NCBI GenBank assembly: GCA_030063045.1
Contig: JAQSEB010000140.1
Span: forward strand, 901,005 to 965,004
Source: Pratylenchus scribneri
Lineage: Eukaryota; Nematoda; Chromadorea; Rhabditida; Pratylenchidae
Length of the DNA stretch: 64,000 bases
Direction of reading: 5' to 3'
Under the pieces are notes generated by a model, which saw only the letters and a program-made list of their open reading frames with translations, was not told the DNA's origin and did no database searches. Each line of letters begins with the position of its first letter. Within the stretch, counting starts at the first letter, position 1. Position numbers and translations under genes: made by a program. Shown here in pieces: positions 13,501 to 26,545 of this stretch.

Positions 13501-16500
13501 ATATTCTTACTAATTATATGCTAAAATATATTAAAAATTCAGGCCTGAATGTTCTGCCGTTTTTTAGTTATGAATTTTAAAAATTTTCAAAAAACACCTA
13601 TAAAATGGAAAATTTCAAATAGGAATTTTTCAAAATCGGCCTGAGTTGTCCGTCTGAAATTTTGGGATTAAATCTTTATAATTATAAGCTAAAATATATT
13701 AAAAATTCAGGCCGGAATGTTCTGCCGTTTTTTAGTTATGAATTTTAAAAATTTTCAAAAAACACCTATAAAATGGAAAATTTCAAATAGGAATTTTTCA
13801 AAATCGGCCTGAGTTGTCCGTCTGAAATTTTGGGATTAAATCTTTATAATTATAAGCTAAAATATATTAAAAATTCAGGCCGGAATGTTCTGCCGTTTTT
13901 TAGTTATGAATTTTAAAAATTTTCAAAAAACACCTATAAAATGGAAAATTTCAAATAGGAATTTTTCAAAATCGGCCTGAGTTGTCCGTCTGAAATTTTG
14001 GGATTAAATCTTTATAATTATAAGCTAAAATATATTAAAAATTCAGGCCGGAATGTTCTGCCGTTTTTTAGTTATGAATTTTAAAAATTTTCAAAAAACA
14101 CCTATAAAATGGAAAATTTCAAATAGGAATTTTTCAAAATCGGCCTGAGTTGTCCGTCTGAAATTTTGGGTAATATTCTAACTAATTATATGCTAAAATA
14201 TATTAAAAATTCAGGCCTGAATGTTCTGCCGTTTTTTAGTTATGAATTTTAAAAATTTTCAAAAAACACCTATAAAATGGAAAATTTCAAATAGAAATTT
14301 TTCAAAATCGGCCTGAGTTGTCCGTCTGAAATTTTGGGATTAAATCTTAGTAATTATAAGCTAAAATATATTAAAAATTCAGGCCTGAATGTTCTGCCGT
14401 TTTTTAGTTATGAATTTTAAAAATTTTCAAAAAACACCTATAAAATGGAAAATTTCAAATAGAAATTTTTCAAAATCGGCCTGAGTTGTCCGTCTGAAAT
14501 TTTGGGATTAAATCTTAGTAATTATAAGCTAAAATATATTAAAAATTCAGGCCTGAATGTTCTGCCGTTTTTTAGTTATGAATTTTAAAAATTTTCAAAA
14601 AACACCTATAAAATGGAAAATTTCAAATAGAAATTTTTCAAAATCGGCCTGAGTTGTCCGTCTGAAATTTTGGGTAATATTCTTACTAAATATAAGCTAA
14701 AATATATTAAAAATTCAGGCCGGAATGTTCTGCCGTTTTTTAGTTATGAATTTTAAAAATTTTCAAAAAACACCTATAAAATGGAAAATTTCAAATAGAA
14801 ATTTTTCAAAATCGGCCTGAGTTGTCCGTCTGAAATTTTGGGTAATATTCTTACTAATTATATGCTAAAATATATTAAAAATTCAGGCCTGAATGTTCTG
14901 CCGTTTTTTAGTTATGAATTTTAAAAATTTTCAAAAAACACCTATAAAATGGAAAATTTCAAATAGGAATTTTTCAAAATCGGCCTGAGTTGTCCGTCTG
15001 AAATTTTGGGTAATATTCTTACTAATTATATGCTAAAATATATTAAAAATTCAGGCCTGAATGTTCTGCCGTTTTTTAGTTATGAATTTTAAAAATTTTC
15101 AAAAAACACCTATAAAATGGAAAATTTCAAATAGAAATTTTTCAAAATCGGCCTGAGTTGTCCGTCTGAAATTTTGGGATTAAATCTTTATAATTATAAG
15201 CTAAAATATATTAAAAATTCAGGCCGGAATGTTCTGCCGTTTTTTAGTTATGAATTTTAAAAATTTTCAAAAAACACCTATAAAATGGAAAATTTCAAAT
15301 AGGAATTTTTCAAAATCGGCCTGAGTTGTCCGTCTGAAATTTTGGGTAATATTCTAACTAATTATATGCTAAAATATATTAAAAATTCAGGCCTGAATGT
15401 TCTGCCGTTTTTTAGTTTTGAATTTTAAAAATTTTCAAAAAACACCTATAAAATGGAAAATTTCAAATAGAAATTTTTCAAAATCGGCCTGAGTTGTCCG
15501 TCTGAAATTTTGGGATTAAATCATAGTAATTATAAGCTAAAATATATTAAAAATTCAGGCCTGAATGTTCTGCCGTTTTTTAGTTATGAATTTTAAAAAT
15601 TTTCAAAAAACACCTATAAAATGGAAAATTTCAAATAGAAATTTTTCAAAATCGGCCTGAGTTGTCCGTCTGAAATTTTGGGATTAAATCTTTATAATTA
15701 TAAGCTAAAATATATTAAAAATTCAGGCCGGAATGTTCTGCCGTTTTTTAGTTATGAATTTTAAAAATTTTCAAAAAACACCTATAAAATGGAAAATTTC
15801 AAATAGGAATTTTTCAAAATCGGCCTGAGTTGTCCGTCTGAAATTTTGGGTAATATTCTTACTAATTATATGCTAAAATATATTAAAAATTCAGGCCTGA
15901 ATGTTCTGCCGTTTTTTAGTTATGAATTTTAAAAATTTTCAAAAAACACCTATAAAATGGAAAATTTCAAATAGAAATTTTTCAAAATCGGCCTGAGTTG
16001 TCCGTCTGAAATTTTGGGATTAAATCTTAGTAATTATAAGCTAAAATATATTAAAAATTCAGGCCTGAATGTTCTGCCGTTTTTTAGTTATGAATTTTAA
16101 AAATTTTCAAAAAACACCTATAAAATGGAAAATTTCAAATAGGAATTTTTCAAAATCGGCCTGAGTTGTCCGTCTGAAATTTTGGGATTAAATCTTAGTA
16201 ATTATAAGCTAAAATATATTAAAAATTCAGGCCTGAATGTTCTGCCGTTTTTTAGTTATGAATTTTAAAAATTTTCAAAAAACACCTATAAAATGGAAAA
16301 TTTCAAATAGAAATTTTTCAAAATCGGCCTGAGTTGTCCGTCTGAAATTTTGGGATTAAATCTTTATAATTATAAGCTAAAATATATTAAAAATTCAGGC
16401 CGGAATGTTCTGCCGTTTTTTAGTTATGAATTTTAAAAATTTTCAAAAAACACCTATAAAATGGAAAATTTCAAATAGGAATTTTTCAAAATCGGCCTGA

Positions 16501-19500
16501 GTTGTCCGTCTGAAATTTTGGGTAATATTCTTACTAATTATATGCTAAAATATATTAAAAATTCAGGCCTGAATGTTCTGCCGTTTTTTAGTTATGAATT
16601 TTAAAAATTTTCAAAAAACACCTATAAAATGGAAAATTTCAAATAGAAATTTTTCAAAATCGGCCTGAGTTGTCCGTCTGAAATTTTGGGATTAAATCAT
16701 AGTAATTATAAGCTAAAATATATTAAAAATTCAGGCCTGAATGTTCTGCCGTTTTTTAGTTATGAATTTTAAAAATTTTCAAAAAACACCTATAAAATGG
16801 AAAATTTCAAATAGAAATTTTTCAAAATCGGCCTGAGTTGTCCGTCTGAAATTTTGGGATTAAATCTTTATAATTATAAGCTAAAATATATTAAAAATTC
16901 AGGCCGGAATGTTCTGCCGTTTTTTAGTTATGAATTTTAAAAATTTTCAAAAAACACCTATAAAATGGAAAATTTCAAATAGGAATTTTTCAAAATCGGC
17001 CTGAGTTGTCCGTCTGAAATTTTGGGTAATATTCTTACTAATTATATGCTAAAATATATTAAAAATTCAGGCCTGAATGTTCTGCCGTTTTTTAGTTATG
17101 AATTTTAAAAATTTTCAAAAAACACCTATAAAATGGAAAATTTCAAATAGAAATTTTTCAAAATCGGCCTGAGTTGTCCGTCTGAAATTTTGGGATTAAA
17201 TCTTTATAATTATAAGCTAAAATATATTAAAAATTCAGGCCGGAATGTTCTGCCGTTTTTTAGTTATGAATTTTAAAAATTTTCAAAAAACACCTATAAA
17301 ATGGAAAATTTCAAATAGGAATTTTTCAAAATCGGCCTGAGTTGTCCGTCTGAAATTTTGGGTAATATTCTTACTAATTATATGCTAAAATATATTAAAA
17401 ATTCAGGCCTGAATGTTCTGCCGTTTTTTAGTTATGAATTTTAAAAATTTTCAAAAAACACCTATAAAATGGAAAATTTCAAATAGAAATTTTTCAAAAT
17501 CGGCCTGAGTTGTCCGTCTGAAATTTTGGGATTAAATCTTAGTAATTATAAGCTAAAATATATTAAAAATTCAGGCCTGAATGTTCTGCCGTTTTTTAGT
17601 TATGAATTTTAAAAATTTTCAAAAAACACCTATAAAATGGAAAATTTCAAATAGGAATTTTTCAAAATCGGCCTGAGTTGTCCGTCTGAAATTTTGGGAT
17701 TAAATCTTTATAATTATAAGTTAAAATATATTAAAAATTCAGGCCGGAATGTTCTGCCGTTTTTTAGCTATGAATTTTAAAAATTTTCAAAAAACACCTA
17801 TTAAATGGAAAATTTCAAATAGAAATTTTTCAAAATCGGCCTGAGTTGTCCGTCTGAAATTTTGGGATTAAATCTTAGTAATTATAAGCTAAAATATATT
17901 AAAAATTCAGGCCTGAATGTTCTGCCGTTTTTTAGTTATGAATTTTAAAAATTTTCAAAAAACACCTATAAAATGGAAAATTTCAAATAGGAATTTTTCA
18001 AAATCGGCCTGAGTTGTCCGTCTGAAATTTTGGGTAATATTCTTACTAAATATAAGCTAAAATATATTAAAAATTCAGGCCGGAATGTTCTGCCGTTTTT
18101 TAGTTATGAATTTTAAAAATTTTCAAAAAACACCTATAAAATGGAAAATTTCAAATAGAAATTTTTCAAAATCGGCCTGAGTTGTCCGTCTGAAATTTTG
18201 GGTAATATTCTTACTAAATATAAGCTAAAATATATTAAAAATTCAGGCCGGAATGTTCTGCCGTTTTTTAGTTATGAATTTTAAAAATTTTCAAAAAACA
18301 CCTATAAAATGGAAAATTTCAAATAGAAATTTTTCAAAATCGGCCTGAGTTGTCCGTCTGAAATTTTGGGTAATATTCTTACTAAATATAAGCTAAAATA
18401 TATTAAAAATTCAGGCCGGAATGTTCTGCCGTTTTTTAGTTATGAATTTTAAAAATTTTCAAAAAACACCTATAAAATGGAAAATTTCAAATAGAAATTT
18501 TTCAAAATCGGCCTGAGTTGTCCGTCTGAAATTTTGGGATTAAATCTTTATAATTATAAGTTAAAATATATTAAAAATTCAGGCCGGAATGTTCTGCCGT
18601 TTTTTAGTTATGAATTTTAAAAATTTTCAAAAAACACCTATAAAATGGAAAATTTCAAATAGAAATTTTTCAAAATCGGCCTGAGTTGTCCGTCTGAAAT
18701 TTTGGGATTAAATCTTTATAATTATAAGTTAAAATATATTAAAAATTCAGGCCGGAATGTTCTGCCGTTTTTTAGTTATGAATTTTAAAAATTTTCAAAA
18801 AACACCTATAAAATGGAAAATTTCAAATAGAAATTTTTCAAAATCGGCCTGAGTTGTCCGTCTGAAATTTTGGGATTAAATCTTATTAATTATAAGCTAA
18901 AATATATTAAAAATTCAGGCCTGAATGTTCTGCCGTTTTTTAGTTATGAATTTTAAAAATTTTCAAAAAACACCTATAAAATGGAAAATTTCAAATAGGA
19001 ATTTTTCAAAATCGGCCTGAGTTGTCCGTCTGAAATTTTGGGATTAAATCTTTATAATTATAAGTTAAAATATATTAAAAATTCAGGCCGGAATGTTCTG
19101 CCGTTTTTTAGCTATGAATTTTAAAAATTTTCAAAAAACGCCTATTAAATGGAAAATTTCAAATAGAAATTTTTCAAAATCGGCCTGAGTTGTCCGTCTG
19201 AAATTTTGGGATTAAATCTTTATAATTATAAGCTAAAATATATTAAAAATTCAGGCCTGAATGTTCTGCCGTTTTTTAGTTATGAATTTTAAAAATTTTC
19301 AAAAAACACCTATAAAATGGAAAATTTCAAATAGAAATTTTTCAAAATCGGCCTGAGTTGTCCGTCTGAAATTTTGGGATTAAATCTTTATAATTATAAG
19401 CTAAAATATATTAAAAATTCAGGCCGGAATGTTCTGCCGTTTTTTAGTTATGAATTTTAAAAATTTTCAAAAAACACCTATAAAATGGAAAATTTCAAAT

Positions 19501-22500
19501 AGGAATTTTTCAAAATCGGCCTGAGTTGTCCGTCTGAAATTTTGGGTAATATTCTTACTAATTATATGCTAAAATATATTAAAAATTCAGGCCTGAATGT
19601 TCTGCCGTTTTTTAGTTATGAATTTTAAAAATTTTCAAAAAACACCTATAAAATGGAAAATTTCAAATAGAAATTTTTCAAAATCGGCCTGAGTTGTCCG
19701 TCTGAAATTTTGGGATTAAATCTTAGTAATTATAAGCTAAAATATATTAAAAATTCAGGCCTGAATGTTCTGCCGTTTTTTAGTTATGAATTTTAAAAAT
19801 TTTCAAAAAACACCTATAAAATGGAAAATTTCAAATAGGAATTTTTCAAAATCGGCCTGAGTTGTCCGTCTGAAATTTTGGGATTAAATCTTTATAATTA
19901 TAAGTTAAAATATATTAAAAATTCAGGCCGGAATGTTCTGCCGTTTTTTAGCTATGAATTTTAAAAATTTTCAAAAAACGCCTATTAAATGGAAAATTTC
20001 AAATAGAAATTTTTCAAAATCGGCCTGAGTTGTCCGTCTGAAATTTTGGGATTAAATCTTTATAATTATAAGTTAAAATATATTAAAAATTCAGGCCGGA
20101 ATGTTCTGCCGTTTTTTAGTTATGAATTTTAAAAATTTTCAAAAAACACCTATAAAATGGAAAATTTCAAATAGAAATTTTTCAAAATCGGCCTGAGTTG
20201 TCCGTCTGAAATTTTGGGATTAAATCTTTATAATTATAAGTTAAAATATATTAAAAATTCAGGCCGGAATGTTCTGCCGTTTTTTAGTTATGAATTTTAA
20301 AAATTTTCAAAAAACACCTATAAAATGGAAAATTTCAAATAGAAATTTTTCAAAATCGGCCTGAGTTGTCCGTCTGAAATTTTGGGATTAAATCTTATTA
20401 ATTATAAGCTAAAATATATTAAAAATTCAGGCCTGAATGTTCTGCCGTTTTTTAGTTATGAATTTTAAAAATTTTCAAAAAACACCTATAAAATGGAAAA
20501 TTTCAAATAGGAATTTTTCAAAATCGGCCTGAGTTGTCCGTCTGAAATTTTGGGATTAAATCTTTATAATTATAAGTTAAAATATATTAAAAATTCAGGC
20601 CGGAATGTTCTGCCGTTTTTTAGCTATGAATTTTAAAAATTTTCAAAAAACGCCTATTAAATGGAAAATTTCAAATAGAAATTTTTCAAAATCGGCCTGA
20701 GTTGTCCGTCTGAAATTTTGGGATTAAATCTTTATAATTATAAGCTAAAATATATTAAAAATTCAGGCCTGAATGTTCTGCCGTTTTTTAGTTATGAATT
20801 TTAAAAATTTTCAAAAAACACCTATAAAATGGAAAATTTCAAATAGAAATTTTTCAAAATCGGCCTGAGTTGTCCGTCTGAAATTTTGGGATTAAATCTT
20901 TATAATTATAAGCTAAAATATATTAAAAATTCAGGCCGGAATGTTCTGCCGTTTTTTAGTTATGAATTTTAAAAATTTTCAAAAAACACCTATAAAATGG
21001 AAAATTTCAAATAGGAATTTTTCAAAATCGGCCTGAGTTGTCCGTCTGAAATTTTGGGTAATATTCTTACTAATTATATGCTAAAATATATTAAAAATTC
21101 AGGCCTGAATGTTCTGCCGTTTTTTAGTTATGAATTTTAAAAATTTTCAAAAAACACCTATAAAATGGAAAATTTCAAATAGAAATTTTTCAAAATCGGC
21201 CTGAGTTGTCCGTCTGAAATTTTGGGATTAAATCTTAGTAATTATAAGCTAAAATATATTAAAAATTCAGGCCTGAATGTTCTGCCGTTTTTTAGTTATG
21301 AATTTTAAAAATTTTCAAAAAACACCTATAAAATGGAAAATTTCAAATAGAAATTTTTCAAAATCGGCCTGAGTTGTCCGTCTGAAATTTTGGGATTAAA
21401 TCTTAGTAATTATAAGCTAAAATATATTAAAAATTCAGGCCTGAATGTTCTGCCGTTTTTTAGTTATGAATTTTAAAAATTTTCAAAAAACACCTATAAA
21501 ATGGAAAATTTCAAATAGAAATTTTTCAAAATCGGCCTGAGTTGTCCGTCTGAAATTTTGGGATTAAATCTTAGTAATTATAAGCTAAAATATATTAAAA
21601 ATTCAGGCCTGAATGTTCTGCCGTTTTTTAGTTATGAATTTTAAAAATTTTCAAAAAACACCTATAAAATGGAAAATTTCAAATAGGAATTTTTCAAAAT
21701 CGGCCTGAGTTGTCCGTCTGAAATTTTGGGATTAAATCTTTATAATTATAAGTTAAAATATATTAAAAATTCAGGCCGGAATGTTCTGCCGTTTTTTAGC
21801 TATGAATTTTAAAAATTTTCAAAAAACGCCTATTAAATGGAAAATTTCAAATAGAAATTTTTCAAAATCGGCCTGAGTTGTCCGTCTGAAATTTTGGGAT
21901 TAAATCTTTATAATTATAAGCTAAAATATATTAAAAATTCAGGCCTGAATGTTCTGCCGTTTTTTAGTTATGAATTTTAAAAATTTTCAAAAAACACCTA
22001 TAAAATGGAAAATTTCAAATAGAAATTTTTCAAAATCGGCCTGAGTTGTCCGTCTGAAATTTTGGGATTAAATCTTTATAATTATAAGCTAAAATATATT
22101 AAAAATTCAGGCCGGAATGTTCTGCCGTTTTTTAGTTATGAATTTTAAAAATTTTCAAAAAACACCTATAAAATGGAAAATTTCAAATAGGAATTTTTCA
22201 AAATCGGCCTGAGTTGTCCGTCTGAAATTTTGGGTAATATTCTTACTAATTATATGCTAAAATATATTAAAAATTCAGGCCTGAATGTTCTGCCGTTTTT
22301 TAGTTATGAATTTTAAAAATTTTCAAAAAACACCTATAAAATGGAAAATTTCAAATAGAAATTTTTCAAAATCGGCCTGAGTTGTCCGTCTGAAATTTTG
22401 GGATTAAATCTTAGTAATTATAAGCTAAAATATATTAAAAATTCAGGCCTGAATGTTCTGCCGTTTTTTAGTTATGAATTTTAAAAATTTTCAAAAAACA

Positions 22501-23391
22501 CCTATAAAATGGAAAATTTCAAATAGAAATTTTTCAAAATCGGCCTGAGTTGTCCGTCTGAAATTTTGGGATTAAATCTTAGTAATTATAAGCTAAAATA
22601 TATTAAAAATTCAGGCCTGAATGTTCTGCCGTTTTTTAGTTATGAATTTTAAAAATTTTCAAAAAACACCTATAAAATGGAAAATTTCAAATAGAAATTT
22701 TTCAAAATCGGCCTGAGTTGTCCGTCTGAAATTTTGGGATTAAATCTTAGTAATTATAAGCTAAAATATATTAAAAATTCAGGCCTGAATGTTCTGCCGT
22801 TTTTTAGTTATGAATTTTAAAAATTTTCAAAAAACACCTATAAAATGGAAAATTTCAAATAGGAATTTTTCAAAATCGGCCTGAGTTGTCCGTCTGAAAT
22901 TTTGGGATTAAATCTTTATAATTATAAGTTAAAATATATTAAAAATTCAGGCCGGAATGTTCTGCCGTTTTTTAGCTATGAATTTTAAAAATTTTCAAAA
23001 AACGCCTATTAAATGGAAAATTTCAAATAGAAATTTTTCAAAATCGGCCTGAGTTGTCCGTCTGAAATTTTGGGATTAAATCTTTATAATTATAAGCTAA
23101 AATATATTAAAAATTCAGGCCTGAATGTTCTGCCGTTTTTTAGTTATGAATTTTAAAAATTTTCAAAAAACACCTATAAAATGGAAAATTTCAAATAGAA
23201 ATTTTTCAAAATCGGCCTGAGTTGTCCGTCTGAAATTTTGGGATTAAATCTTTATAATTATAAGTTAAAATATATTAAAAATTCAGGCCGGAATGTTCTG
23301 CCGTTTTTTAGCTATGAATTTTAAAAATTTTCAAAAAACGCCTATTAAATGGAAAATTTCAAATAGAAATTTTTCAAAATCGGCCTGAGTT

Positions 23392-26300
23392 GTCCGTCTG
23401 AAATCTTTATAATTATAAGCTAAAATATATTAAAAATTCAGGCCTGAATGTTCTGCCGTTTTTTAGTTATGAATTTTAAAATTTTTCAAAAAACACCTAT
23501 AAAATGGAAAATTTCAAATAGAAATTTTTCAAAATCGGCCTGAGTTGTCCGTCTGAAATTTTGGGATTAAATCTTTATAATTATAAGCTAAAATATATTA
23601 AAAATTCAGGCCGGAATGTTCTGCCGTTTTTTAGTTATGAATTTTAAAAATTTTCAAAAAACACCTATAAAATGGAAAATTTCAAATAGGAATTTTTCAA
23701 AATCGGCCTGAGTTGTCCGTCTGAAATTTTGGGTAATATTCTTACTAATTATATGCTAAAATATATTAAAAATTCAGGCCTGAATGTTCTGCCGTTTTTT
23801 AGTTATGAATTTTAAAAATTTTCAAAAAACACCTATAAAATGGAAAATTTCAAATAGAAATTTTTCAAAATCGGCCTGAGTTGTCCGTCTGAAATTTTGG
23901 GATTAAATCTTTATAATTATAAGTTAAAATATATTAAAAATTCAGGCCGGAATGTTCTGCCGTTTTTTAGCTATGAATTTTAAAAATTTTCAAAAAACGC
24001 CTATTAAATGGAAAATTTCAAATAGAAATTTTTCAAAATCGGCCTGAGTTGTCCGTCTGAAATCTTTATAATTATAAGCTAAAATATATTAAAAATTCAG
24101 GCCTGAATGTTCTGCCGTTTTTTAGTTATGAATTTTAAAAATTTTCAAAAAACACCTATAAAATGGAAAATTTCAAATAGGAATTTTTCAAAATCGGCCT
24201 GAGTTGTCCGTCTGAAATTTTGGGTAATATTCTTACTAATTATATGCTAAAATATATTAAAAATTCAGGCCTGAATGTTCTGCCGTTTTTTAGTTATGAA
24301 TTTTAAAAATTTTCAAAAAACACCTATAAAATGGAAAATTTCAAATAGAAATTTTTCAAAATCGGCCTGAGTTGTCCGTCTGAAATTTTGGGATTAAATC
24401 TTTATAATTATAAGTTAAAATATATTAAAAATTCAGGCCGGAATGTTCTGCCGTTTTTTAGCTATGAATTTTAAAAATTTTCAAAAAACGCCTATTAAAT
24501 GGAAAATTTCAAATAGAAATTTTTCAAAATCGGCCTGAGTTGTCCGTCTGAAATCTTTATAATTATAAGCTAAAATATATTAAAAATTCAGGCCTGAATG
24601 TTCTGCCGTTTTTTAGCTATGAATTTTAAAAATTTTCAAAAAACGCCTATTAAATGGAAAATTTCAAATAGAAATTTTTCAAAATCGGCCTGAGTTGTCC
24701 GTCTGAAATCTTTATAATTATAAGCTAAAATATATTAAAAATTCAGGCCTGAATGTTCTGCCGTTTTTTAGTTATGAATTTTAAAAATTTTCAAAAAACA
24801 CCTATAAAATGGAAAATTTCAAATAGAAATTTTTCAAAATCGGCCTGAGTTGTCCGTCTGAAATTTTGGGATTAAATCTTAGTAATTATAAGCTAAAATA
24901 TATTAAAAATTCAGGCCTGAATGTTCTGCCGTTTTTTAGTTATGAATTTTAAAAATTTTCAAAAAACACCTATAAAATGGAAAATTTCAAATAGAAATTT
25001 TTCAAAATCGGCCTGAGTTGTCCGTCTGAAATTTTGGGATTAAATCTTAGTAATTATAAGCTAAAATATATTAAAAATTCAGGCCTGAATGTTCTGCCGT
25101 TTTTTAGTTATGAATTTTAAAAATTTTCAAAAAACACCTATAAAATGGAAAATTTCAAATAGAAATTTTTCAAAATCGGCCTGAGTTGTCCGTCTGAAAT
25201 TTTGGGATTAAATCTTAGTAATTATAAGCTAAAATATATTAAAAATTCAGGCCTGAATGTTCTGCCGTTTTTTAGTTATGAATTTTAAAAATTTTCAAAA
25301 AACACCTATAAAATGGAAAATTTCAAATAGGAATTTTTCAAAATCGGCCTGAGTTGTCCGTCTGAAATTTTGGGATTAAATCTTTATAATTATAAGTTAA
25401 AATATATTAAAAATTCAGGCCGGAATGTTCTGCCGTTTTTTAGCTATGAATTTTAAAAATTTTCAAAAAACGCCTATTAAATGGAAAATTTCAAATAGAA
25501 ATTTTTCAAAATCGGCCTGAGTTGTCCGTCTGAAATTTTGGGATTAAATCTTTATAATTATAAGCTAAAATATATTAAAAATTCAGGCCTGAATGTTCTG
25601 CCGTTTTTTAGTTATGAATTTTAAAAATTTTCAAAAAACACCTATAAAATGGAAAATTTCAAATAGAAATTTTTCAAAATCGGCCTGAGTTGTCCGTCTG
25701 AAATTTTGGGATTAAATCTTTATAATTATAAGTTAAAATATATTAAAAATTCAGGCCGGAATGTTCTGCCGTTTTTTAGCTATGAATTTTAAAAATTTTC
25801 AAAAAACGCCTATTAAATGGAAAATTTCAAATAGAAATTTTTCAAAATCGGCCTGAGTTGTCCGTCTGAAATCTTTATAATTATAAGCTAAAATATATTA
25901 AAAATTCAGGCCTGAATGTTCTGCCGTTTTTTAGTTATGAATTTTAAAATTTTTCAAAAAACACCTATAAAATGGAAAATTTCAAATAGAAATTTTTCAA
26001 AATCGGCCTGAGTTGTCCGTCTGAAATTTTGGGATTAAATCTTTATAATTATAAGCTAAAATATATTAAAAATTCAGGCCGGAATGTTCTGCCGTTTTTT
26101 AGTTATGAATTTTAAAAATTTTCAAAAAACACCTATAAAATGGAAAATTTCAAATAGGAATTTTTCAAAATCGGCCTGAGTTGTCCGTCTGAAATTTTGG
26201 GTAATATTCTTACTAATTATATGCTAAAATATATTAAAAATTCAGGCCTGAATGTTCTGCCGTTTTTTAGTTATGAATTTTAAAAATTTTCAAAAAACAC

Positions 26301-26545
26301 CTATAAAATGGAAAATTTCAAATAGAAATTTTTCAAAATCGGCCTGAGTTGTCCGTCTGAAATTTTGGGATTAAATCTTTATAATTATAAGTTAAAATAT
26401 ATTAAAAATTCAGGCCGGAATGTTCTGCCGTTTTTTAGCTATGAATTTTAAAAATTTTCAAAAAACGCCTATTAAATGGAAAATTTCAAATAGAAATTTT
26501 TCAAAATCGGCCTGAGTTGTCCGTCTGAAATCTTTATAATTATAA
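23392..26545. repeat. 154-bp deletion subfamily of the satellite monomer
   Basis: Six monomers (deletion points near 23401, 24059, 24551, 24705, 25869 and 26528) lack 14 bp, TTTTGGGATTAAAT, between GTCTGAAA and TCTTTATAAT. This gives 154-bp units. They are interspersed with full 168-bp units carrying AGCTATG and GCCTATTAAATGG. The identical deletion in all six implies one founding event followed by local spread. No copies were seen outside this interval. Confidence 0.85.
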
